This document shows positions 1 through 5,323 of a stretch of DNA of 7,486 nucleotides, in pieces. This stretch comes from Phycisphaeraceae bacterium (GTDB lineage: Bacteria > Planctomycetota > Phycisphaerae > Phycisphaerales > UBA1924): NCBI GenBank assembly GCA_009827205.1, contig WUAK01000135.1, positions 1 through 7,486 of the forward strand. The letters are read 5' to 3'. The position numbers were made by a program, and so were the translations under genes. Each line of letters starts with the position of its first letter. Position 1 is the first letter of the stretch. Below the pieces are notes generated by a model that was given only the letters and a program-made list of their open reading frames with translations, did not search any database and was not told where the DNA came from.

Positions 1-528
1 GGCGCGGTGACCGATTCGAACACCGACGAATGGGAAGAGATGATCCGCACCAACATCCTCGGCGCCAGCCACCTCATGCGAGAGGCCGCCGAGGTGCTCA
101 CCGGTCAGATGACCGACCCCGACGCGAACCCCGATGCCTTCGAGAAGGACTGGGCCTCGCTCGTCGATCAGGACGGCCCGCCCCGCGATATCGTCGTCCT
201 GGGCTCATCCGTGGGCCGGCACATTAGCCCGTTCAGCTCGATGTACGGCTCAACCAAGTTCGCCATCAACTCACTCGCCGAGGCACTCCGCCGACAGATG
301 GCCAAGTTCGGCGTCCGCGTCACACTCATCGAGCCTGGCGTCGTCCGCACCGAGTTCCAGGAATCCGCGGGCTACGAGATGGAAGGCTTCGGCGCGTTCA
401 TGGACCGCGTGGGCCCCGTGCTCAAAGCCGAGGACATCAGCAGGACGATCGTCTTCGCCGTCAGCCAGCCCCCGGCGGTGCACATCAACGACATCATGAT
501 CAGGCCGACGAGGCAGGAGTATCCGTAA
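1..528 (+). CDS. SDR-family NAD(P)-dependent oxidoreductase, 5'-truncated
   Basis: This is the C-terminal part of a classical short-chain dehydrogenase/reductase, a cytoplasmic NAD(P)(H)-dependent oxidoreductase with a Rossmann fold. The frame is open from base 1 and ends at TAA 526-528, leaving 175 codons. The N-terminal TGxxxGIG cofactor motif lies outside the window, so the GTG at base 7 is an internal codon, not the start. The catalytic tetrad is visible: Asn18 of the fragment (in RTNILG), Ser69 (in VLGSS), and Tyr82 and Lys86 (in YGSTK, bases 244-258). The motif IEPGVVRTEF follows at about 108-117. The ending NDIMIRPTRQ recalls YdfG-type 3-hydroxy-acid/serine dehydrogenases, but the substrate cannot be read from the sequence. 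Unusually, about 24 extra residues separate the active-site Asn from the Ser. The gene converges on the lipoprotein gene with an 11-bp gap. Family assignment is firm and subfamily tentative. Confidence 0.93.
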   Translation, partial: GAVTDSNTDEWEEMIRTNILGASHLMREAAEVLTGQMTDPDANPDAFEKDWASLVDQDGPPRDIVVLGSSVGRHISPFSSMYGSTKFAINSLAEALRRQMAKFGVRVTLIEPGVVRTEFQESAGYEMEGFGAFMDRVGPVLKAEDISRTIVFAVSQPPAVHINDIMIRPTRQEYP

Positions 529-539
529 GCAACTGGAAA

Positions 540-977
540 TCAGTCACTCCGCTTTGCGGACCAGACTGCGAGAAAGTCACGTCCCACTGAATGCGTCGTG
601 CCCCGCAGCTCGTTCTCGTTCACAAGCCTGAACGTCGTGTGGTAGTCGCTCGACCCGTCGTTCGTGATGAACGCGACATGGGGTTCCTCGAAGTAGCTGT
701 TCACCTGGATCTCTGAGGCGGCAACCCCGCCGTAGAACGTTGCGGAGTACGTGCCGTCGTCATTCCTGTTGAACGTCATGGGCACCAGGTATGCGTCAGC
801 GGTTGGGGTGGGCCGGAGATCGACATCCCAGCTTCCAAACATCTGCTCGACAGTCAGGCTCGGCGTATGCTCAGCGGTCGGAAGTGGCGCATCAGAATCA
901 AGCTTGATCACGTCTTCACTGGTTTGACACCCTGCCAGTCCGATCAACGAGAACGCCAGTGCGGCTTTCATCCACAT
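540..977 (-). CDS. Small lipoprotein of unknown function
   Basis: This is a 145-residue exported protein, probably a lipoprotein anchored in the cell envelope. The N-terminus is MWMKAALAFSLIGLAGCQTS: a charged start, a short hydrophobic stretch and the lipobox L14-A15-G16-C17, with Cys17 the expected lipidated residue. I chose the ATG at 977 because AAGGAG lies 7 nt upstream of it; a second ATG at 971 would give the same mature protein. An upstream in-frame extension to 1094 is open but overlaps the glutamate dehydrogenase gene and would place 39 residues before the signal, so I reject it. The mature part contains a Gly-Ser-Trp at 48-50, then alternating short strands (for example DGTYSATFYGG), which suggests a small beta-barrel of lipocalin-like type; that is inference only. 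It lies 82 nt downstream of the glutamate dehydrogenase gene on the same strand, but a terminator-like hairpin separates them and covers its ribosome binding site. Confidence 0.85.
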   Translation of the reverse strand: MWMKAALAFSLIGLAGCQTSEDVIKLDSDAPLPTAEHTPSLTVEQMFGSWDVDLRPTPTADAYLVPMTFNRNDDGTYSATFYGGVAASEIQVNSYFEEPHVAFITNDGSSDYHTTFRLVNENELRGTTHSVGRDFLAVWSAKRSD

Positions 978-983
978 GAAAAA

Positions 984-1020
984 ACTCCTTCTGATGTGCA
1001 GTTCGCCAATCAGAAGGAGT
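984..1020 (-). terminator. Terminator-like hairpin that includes the lipoprotein gene's ribosome binding site
   Basis: The + strand has ACTCCTTCTGAT at 984-995 and its exact complement ATCAGAAGGAGT at 1009-1020: a perfect 12-bp stem with a 13-nt loop. Read on the minus strand, the hairpin begins 39 nt after the stop codon of the glutamate dehydrogenase gene. It is followed by a run of six T (984-979, the first within the stem), the form of an intrinsic terminator. The 3' arm contains AAGGAG, the ribosome binding site of the lipoprotein gene, whose ATG begins at 977, so the same stem would hide that site in any transcript starting upstream. The stem has only 5 G/C pairs, so termination strength is uncertain. 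Confidence 0.75.
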
Positions 1021-1059
1021 CGGATGTTTGATGTACGAGTTAGCGTCCTTGGGCTCGCC

Positions 1060-2448
1060 TTACGGCCAGATGCCGCGGTGGTTGTAGATATCACCGAGGT
1101 GCTCGAGAGCCGCGATGTAGGAAGCCAGACGCATGCTCACGTCGTACTTCTGCTTGGCAACGATCGTTCGGCGGGCAGCCATGCACATAATGCGGTTGAG
1201 CTCGCGGTCCACCTGCTCGACGTCCCACGTCACGTTCGAGCGGTTCTGCACCCACTCGAAGTAGGACACGGTCACGCCGCCCGCGTTGCAGAGCATGTCA
1301 GGGATGACCTCGATGCCGCGTGAGGCGAGCACAGCGTCGCCCTCTGGGGTGGTGGGGGCGTTTGCCGCCTCGGCGACGACCCGGCAGTGAAGCTGCTTGG
1401 CCCGTTCCTCGTTGACCATGCCCTCGAGCGCCGCGGGGATGAACACATCAACGGGTGTCGTCCAGAAGTCGTCCTCGCTGATGACGTCGCAGCCCTCGCC
1501 GCAGTGTCGGGCGTGGCCGCCCGTGCCCGTCTTCTTCTCGAAGCCCGCGACCCCGCCGTGCTCTGCGACGTGATCGGCAAGCGCGTGCACGTCGAGGCCC
1601 TCTGTGTTGCGGATCGCGCCGGTGTGGTCCATGACCGCGACGACGTTCGCACCGAGATCACTCAGGATCTTGGCCGCCCACGAGCCCACGTTACCGAAAC
1701 CGAGCAGGCTGACACGCATGTCCTCGACAGGGATGTCAAGGTCGGGCAGCATCTCGCGGAGAACGTCGACAACACCCTGGCCGGTCGCCTTCTCGCGACC
1801 AAGGCTGCCGCCCACCGCGATGGGCTTACCGGTCACCACAGCAAAGGGGTCCGCAGGACCGTGACGACCCGAGAGCGCGCCATACGTGTCGGCGATCCAA
1901 GCCATGATCTCGGCGGTTGTGCCAACATCCGGTGCAGGGATGTCGTAGTCGGGTCCGATGTCGTTTGCGATCGCAGCCGTGAATCGGCGCGACACGCGCT
2001 CAAGCTCACCCGGGCTCAGCTCTCGCGGGTTGCAGTTCACGCCGCCCTTGCCGCCCCCGAAGGGCACGCGGACGAGGGCGCACTTCATCGTCATCAGGAA
2101 CGCCAGGCTCTTGACATCGTCGAGGTGGACGTCCTGGTGGAACCGGAGGCCGCCCTTGTACGGGCCGACCGCGTTGTTGTGCTGCACGCGGTATCCCTTG
2201 AACAGCTTGTGGTGCCCGTCGTCCATGCGGACCGGGAAGTGCACCATGATCTCGTTCTTGGGCTGCGCCAGGATGATCCGAACGCGGTGGCGCAGGTTGA
2301 TGATCTCGGCGGCCTGGAGCATCGACGCGACGGTCTGCGTGTAGATGTTGGTGGGGTCCTTCGGAAGGCCGACCTCGTCAAAGATCGGGTCCCACTCGGT
2401 TCCACCTGCGTCAGCGGACTGATTCACGTCGGTTGCTGTCGTGCTCAT
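1060..2448 (-). CDS. gdhA: Glutamate dehydrogenase (Glu/Leu/Phe/Val dehydrogenase family)
   Basis: This cytoplasmic enzyme interconverts glutamate and 2-oxoglutarate plus ammonium using NAD(P). The 462-residue protein shows the family signatures in order: K98 in YKGGLRFH and K122 in MTMKCAL, then K134 in PFGGGKGG and D174 in PAPDVGT. All four are offset by nine from K89, K113, K125 and D165 of the Clostridium symbiosum enzyme. The nucleotide-binding loop GFGNVG is at 250-255, with Asp274 at the end of the next strand. Ser395 in VTVSYFEW is the other gamma-carboxylate contact known in glutamate-specific members, which with K98 supports glutamate over leucine or phenylalanine. Choice of NAD or NADP is unclear. 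I chose ATG 2448 (MSTTATDVNQ), with GGAG 10 nt upstream; a start at 2520 would add 24 residues and is less likely. It is longer than the usual 410-450 residues because of an extended N-terminus and a Gly/His/Cys insertion at about 308-321. Confidence 0.95.
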   Translation of the reverse strand: MSTTATDVNQSADAGGTEWDPIFDEVGLPKDPTNIYTQTVASMLQAAEIINLRHRVRIILAQPKNEIMVHFPVRMDDGHHKLFKGYRVQHNNAVGPYKGGLRFHQDVHLDDVKSLAFLMTMKCALVRVPFGGGKGGVNCNPRELSPGELERVSRRFTAAIANDIGPDYDIPAPDVGTTAEIMAWIADTYGALSGRHGPADPFAVVTGKPIAVGGSLGREKATGQGVVDVLREMLPDLDIPVEDMRVSLLGFGNVGSWAAKILSDLGANVVAVMDHTGAIRNTEGLDVHALADHVAEHGGVAGFEKKTGTGGHARHCGEGCDVISEDDFWTTPVDVFIPAALEGMVNEERAKQLHCRVVAEAANAPTTPEGDAVLASRGIEVIPDMLCNAGGVTVSYFEWVQNRSNVTWDVEQVDRELNRIMCMAARRTIVAKQKYDVSMRLASYIAALEHLGDIYNHRGIWP

Positions 2449-2453
2449 CGAAA

Positions 2454-2468
2454 CCACACTCCGTGTGG
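2454..2468 (-). promoter_or_regulatory. Short hairpin presenting the ribosome binding site of the glutamate dehydrogenase gene
   Basis: CCACAC (2454-2459) and GTGTGG (2463-2468) are exact complements around a 3-nt centre. In the minus-strand transcript the centre reads GGA and forms most of the GGAG ribosome binding site, which lies 10 nt before the ATG at 2448. The stem is only 6 bp. It may expose the site in a loop, partly block it, be a DNA operator, or be chance. Confidence 0.35.
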
Positions 2469-2667
2469 GGCCTGACGCGGCCCCTTCGGGCAAATCGGGG
2501 ATCCCTCCCCACATCTCCAAAATGGCGTTGCTGAACCAGAATCAGCCGCCCTGGGCTTGAACGCTAGCCCAATACTCGTGAGTCCTCAATGATTTCCAAT
2601 CGCTTTGTATACAAAACGCGCGAAGGATCTGGTTGGTTGTCCAGACGAGTTTTCAGGAGGTCGGAAG
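2469..2667. other. Divergent intergenic region between the glutamate dehydrogenase and receiver genes
   Basis: This stretch must hold the start signals of both divergent genes, but I see no convincing sigma-70 promoter. For the minus strand the best match is TTGGAA (2599-2594) followed after 17 nt by a poor -10 (AGTATT). The 12-bp palindrome TTTGTATACAAA at 2604-2615 could be an operator or contain a -10, but perfect 12-bp palindromes are expected about twice by chance in a window this long. No gene is supported here. Confidence 0.4.
2655..2667 (+). promoter_or_regulatory. Ribosome binding site that fixes the start of the receiver gene
   Basis: AGGAGG at 2655-2660 stands 7 nt before ATG 2668, an ideal Shine-Dalgarno arrangement. 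It decides for the 123-residue product and against the upstream in-frame TTG at 2605, which has no such site. Confidence 0.85.
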
Positions 2668-3039
2668 ATGGTCGTATATCTCGCATCGGATCTCATCTGG
2701 GCGACGAAAATCAAGTCCACCGCCGAGGCGATCGGCGTCTCCGCGAGACCCGTCCGTGACCTCGGCATGCTCGAAGCCAGGCTCTCAGATTCGGACCCCG
2801 CGGCGATCATCCTCGACCTTGAAGCTCCGGAGTCTTCGCGTGAGATGATCGGACGACTGAGGGGGAACGAAGCCAGGGACTCTGATCGCAAGATCCGCAT
2901 CCTGGCCTTCGCCCCGCACGTGCACCGCGACCTCATCGACGAGGCCCGCACACTCGGCGCCGACGAGGTCCTGACACGCGGCGCGTTCGACCACGATCTG
3001 CCCGAGATCCTGCTCAGGCTGGCAGCTCGGAGCCGCTGA
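2668..3039 (+). CDS. Stand-alone degenerate response-regulator receiver (CheY-like)
   Basis: This 123-residue cytoplasmic protein has the alternating strand/helix pattern of a CheY-like receiver and no output domain. VVYLASDLIW (2-11) is strand 1, AAIILDLEAP (45-54) is strand 3 with Asp50 at the phosphoacceptor position, KIRILAFAPH (75-84) is strand 4, and GADEVLTRGAF (97-107) is strand 5. Conserved residues around the phosphorylation site are eroded: the N-terminal acidic pair is a single Asp8, the Thr/Ser after strand 4 is Ala82, and the Lys after strand 5 is Arg104. I infer a pseudo-receiver that acts by protein contact or binds something other than phosphate. Its start is fixed by AGGAGG 7 nt upstream. 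It is divergent from the glutamate dehydrogenase gene and 265 nt ahead of rpsA, which seems to have its own promoter. No histidine kinase is in view. The receiver-like fold is likely; the role is unknown. Confidence 0.8.
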   Translation: MVVYLASDLIWATKIKSTAEAIGVSARPVRDLGMLEARLSDSDPAAIILDLEAPESSREMIGRLRGNEARDSDRKIRILAFAPHVHRDLIDEARTLGADEVLTRGAFDHDLPEILLRLAARSR

Positions 3040-3078
3040 GAAACCCCGGATTGTGAAGCGTTCTTCGCTTTCGTTGCC

Positions 3079-3107
3079 TTGGCATTTGTCCGATTGAGGG
3101 CTATTGT
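3079..3107 (+). promoter_or_regulatory. Candidate sigma-70 promoter for rpsA
   Basis: TTGGCA at 3079-3084 (5 of 6 to the -35 consensus) is followed after exactly 17 nt by TATTGT at 3102-3107 (4 of 6 to the -10 consensus). Transcription would start near 3114, giving a leader of about 190 nt before rpsA. This is the best promoter-like match I found in the window, but it rests on consensus alone. Confidence 0.55.
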
Positions 3108-3113
3108 TGTGAC

Positions 3114-3220
3114 CCCGCGCATCGCGACGCGGGCCGGACTCGGGTGCGTAGCCCGGGATCGGAACGAGCATAAACCCCAAGCCGCCCCCAAGGGGCCGCG
3201 TCCGGTCTCCCCGGCACGCG
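3114..3220 (+). promoter_or_regulatory. Hairpin-rich 5' leader of rpsA
   Basis: Four GC-rich stem-loops follow one another: CCCGCG/CGCGGG (3114-3119 with 3128-3133); CTCGGG/CCCGGG with one G-T pair (3139-3144 with 3152-3157); GCCCC/GGGGC around a 3-nt loop (3184-3196); and CGCGTCCGG with CCGGcACGCG, nine pairs with one bulged C (3197-3220). None is followed by a T run, so they are not terminators. Ribosomal protein S1 controls its own translation through leader structure in enterobacteria; a similar role here is inference. Confidence 0.4.
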
Positions 3221-3304
3221 TCAAAGGCCGAATCCCGCCGACCTGGGCCCATCGCGAGGGGCAGCCAAGTCAGTGCGGCGATCGGGAAAGGACACAGAAA
3301 ACGT

Positions 3305-5062
3305 ATGGTAGATGAGACGCTGATCGCGTCACTCGGTTTCGATGAAGCCGAAGCGGACGCAATGCTCAAGAGCGCGATGGGTGAGGAAACCGGGATGGAC
3401 TCCGTCCTGAGCGACCAACTCCAGGACCTCAAGCCCGGCAAGCTGATCAAGGGCAAGATCATCGGAATGGCCGGCGATGACGTCGTCATCGAGGTCGGGC
3501 TCAAGAGCGAAGGCCTCGTAAACAAGGAAGAGTTCGGCGACGACGAAGTCCGGGTGGGCGACTCTGTCGACGTGCTCCTCGAAGCACTTGAGGACGAAAC
3601 CGGGCTGATCCAGCTTTCCAAGCGCAAGGCCGACCGCCAGATCGCCTGGCACCGCATCACCGACTCGACCAACGAGGGCGACGAGGTCGAGGGCACGGTC
3701 ATGCGCAAGATCAAGGGTGGGCTCCTCGTCGACATCGGCGTCCCCGTCTTCCTCCCCGCCAGCCAGGTCGACATCCGTCGCCCGGGCGATGTGGGCGAGT
3801 TCATTGGCCGCAAGATCCGTGCGCAGATCCTCAAGATCGACATCGAGCGTCGCAACATCGTCATCAGCCGACGCAAGCTGGTTGAAGACGAGCGGAGCGC
3901 CGCCAAGAAGCGCCTGCTCAGCAAGATCAACGAGGGCGACATCGTCAAGGGCACCGTCAAGAACATCGCCGACTTCGGCGCGTTCGTGGACCTGGGCGGC
4001 ATCGACGGCCTCCTCCACATCACCGACATGTCATGGTCGCGGATCAACCACCCGTCCGAGATGGTCAAGGTCGATCAGGAGATCGAGGTCAAGATCCTCA
4101 ACATCGATCACGACCGCGAGAAGATCGCGCTTGGTCTCAAGCAGACCGAGACAAGCCCATGGGAAGAGATCGAAGCCAAGTTCCCCGTCGGCAGCCGTGT
4201 CTCGGGCGAGGTTGTCTCGATCATGTCCTACGGCGCGTTCATCAAGCTGGGCGAGGGTGTCGAAGGTCTGGTCCACATCTCTGAGATGTCATGGACCCGC
4301 CGAGTCAACCACCCGTCCGAGATGCTCGAGCCGGGCCAGGAAGTCGATGTCGTCGTGCTCGACATCGACAAGAACAAGCAGGAAATCAGCCTCGGCATGA
4401 AGCAGGTCGAGGTCAACCCGTGGGAGCTCGTCGCAGAGAAGTACCCCCCGGGCACCATCATCGAGGGCGAGGTCCGCAACCTCGCCAACTACGGCTCGTT
4501 CATCGAGATCGAACCCGGTATCGACGGCCTCCTCCACGTCTCGGACATGTCCTGGACCAAGAAGGTCACGCACCCCAACGAGCTCTACAAGAAGGGCGAC
4601 AACGTCAAGGCTGTCGTTCTCGAAGTCGACCAGGAGAAGCAGCGCATCAGCCTGGGCGTCAAGCAGCTCACCGAGGACCCGTGGCTCCACCTCATCCCCG
4701 AGCACTACAAGCCCGGCATGGTTGTCCGCGGCACGGTGACCAAGGTCACGAACTTCGGCGTCTTCGTCGAGCTCGAGGACGATCTCGAGGGCCTGCTTCA
4801 CATCTCCGAACTCGCTGATCACAAGGTCGAGAATCCGCTCGATGTGGTCAAGCAGGGCGAAGAGGTGGACGTCAAGATCCTCCGTGTCGACTCGTCCGAT
4901 CGCAAGATCGGCCTCTCGCTCAAGCGTGCCCAGTGGGGTGATACCTCAGGCGGCGGATCCGAGCAGGGCGGCGACGACTTCGGCGGCGGCGGAGACTTCG
5001 GCCCAACCCGAGGCGGCATGGACGACCACGGCGCCATGGGCACCGACAAGATCCAGATCTAA
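3305..5062 (+). CDS. rpsA: 30S ribosomal protein S1
   Basis: S1 binds single-stranded mRNA on the small ribosomal subunit and helps start translation on messages with weak ribosome binding sites. The 585-residue product has six S1 (OB-fold) domains at about 43-108, 124-191, 209-279, 295-366, 382-453 and 469-540, the same number as the 557-residue E. coli protein. Domains 3-5 carry close copies of the module HI(T/S)(D/E)MSW followed by HP(S/N)E. Domains 1-2 are the divergent, ribosome-binding type. After domain 6 comes a tail rich in Gly and Asp (545-585) ending in DKIQI. ATG 3305 has only a distant AAAGGA (12 nt spacer), a weak site like that of E. coli rpsA. Codon choice is strongly biased to ATC, GTC, CTC, AAG and GAG, fitting high expression. 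It has its own candidate promoter and a strong terminator, so it is probably monocistronic. Confidence 0.97.
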   Translation: MVDETLIASLGFDEAEADAMLKSAMGEETGMDSVLSDQLQDLKPGKLIKGKIIGMAGDDVVIEVGLKSEGLVNKEEFGDDEVRVGDSVDVLLEALEDETGLIQLSKRKADRQIAWHRITDSTNEGDEVEGTVMRKIKGGLLVDIGVPVFLPASQVDIRRPGDVGEFIGRKIRAQILKIDIERRNIVISRRKLVEDERSAAKKRLLSKINEGDIVKGTVKNIADFGAFVDLGGIDGLLHITDMSWSRINHPSEMVKVDQEIEVKILNIDHDREKIALGLKQTETSPWEEIEAKFPVGSRVSGEVVSIMSYGAFIKLGEGVEGLVHISEMSWTRRVNHPSEMLEPGQEVDVVVLDIDKNKQEISLGMKQVEVNPWELVAEKYPPGTIIEGEVRNLANYGSFIEIEPGIDGLLHVSDMSWTKKVTHPNELYKKGDNVKAVVLEVDQEKQRISLGVKQLTEDPWLHLIPEHYKPGMVVRGTVTKVTNFGVFVELEDDLEGLLHISELADHKVENPLDVVKQGEEVDVKILRVDSSDRKIGLSLKRAQWGDTSGGGSEQGGDDFGGGGDFGPTRGGMDDHGAMGTDKIQI

Positions 5063-5089
5063 AGCCTCTGATCAATCCCAAACACTCAC

Positions 5090-5130
5090 GAGCCCCGCAT
5101 GGACCACCCATGCGGGGCTCTTTCGTTTTC
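5090..5130 (+). terminator. Strong intrinsic terminator of rpsA
   Basis: GAGCCCCGCATGG (5090-5102) pairs perfectly with CCATGCGGGGCTC (5108-5120), a 13-bp GC-rich stem with a 5-nt loop, followed by TTTCGTTTTC. It begins 28 nt after the rpsA stop codon. Confidence 0.93.
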
Positions 5131-5187
5131 AGTGCCTTCTAAGAAGTCAAGCAAGCGAGTAGATCTCAACTCGTCAGCGCACAAACA

Positions 5188-5215
5188 CGCCCGTGTTCCT
5201 CGTGGAACACGGGCG
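5188..5215 (-). terminator. Second strong hairpin, terminator-like on the minus strand
   Basis: CGCCCGTGTTCC (5188-5199) and GGAACACGGGCG (5204-5215) form a perfect 12-bp stem with a TCGT tetraloop. On the + strand it is followed by GTGACAAG, with no T run. On the minus strand it is followed by TGTTTGTG, a moderately T-rich tail. No minus-strand gene is supported just upstream, so it could instead be a transcript-stabilising or antisense-blocking hairpin. The stem is certain; the role is not. Confidence 0.5.
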
Positions 5216-5323
5216 GTGACAAGTGTGTATCCAGATGCAACTGAGGCGTGATAACCTAACTAGCAGAGTGCCAGGAAGCACAGCACGACCAAGATAGCCA
5301 GACGCTGACGGTGGGGAGTAAGG
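5216..5323 (+). other. Upstream region of the exported-protein gene, nothing firm seen
   Basis: This is the last part of the 261-base gap between rpsA and the next gene. I found no -35/-10 pair with good spacing; GTGACA (5216-5221) resembles a -35 but lacks a -10 partner at 16-18 nt, and GATAAC (5250-5255) resembles a -10 without a -35. The only clear element is the ribosome binding site GGGGAG at 5313-5318. Confidence 0.4.

Noticed and set aside
1387..2475. Long open frame (362 codons) on the + strand across the glutamate dehydrogenase gene
   Set aside because: It is exactly antisense to a gene with all catalytic motifs; GC-rich codon bias on one strand commonly leaves the complementary frame open, and the product shows no recognisable motifs.
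2604..2615. Perfect palindrome TTTGTATACAAA in the divergent intergenic region as a regulator site
   Set aside because: A perfect 12-bp palindrome is expected about twice by chance in a window of this size, and no second copy or regulator gene is nearby.
3056..3070. AAGCG/CGCTT stem after the receiver gene as its terminator
   Set aside because: The stem is only five pairs and is followed by TCGTTG rather than a T run; too weak to call.
3079..3315. 78-codon open frame between the receiver gene and rpsA
   Set aside because: It begins inside the candidate promoter, runs into the rpsA start, has no ribosome binding site, and its Arg/Pro-rich composition looks like translated GC-rich noncoding DNA.
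2785..4068. Long open frame (427 codons) on the minus strand across the receiver gene, the rpsA leader and the rpsA 5' half
   Set aside because: It is antisense to two supported genes, its product is Ser/Arg/Leu-rich low-complexity sequence, and no ribosome binding site or family motif supports it.
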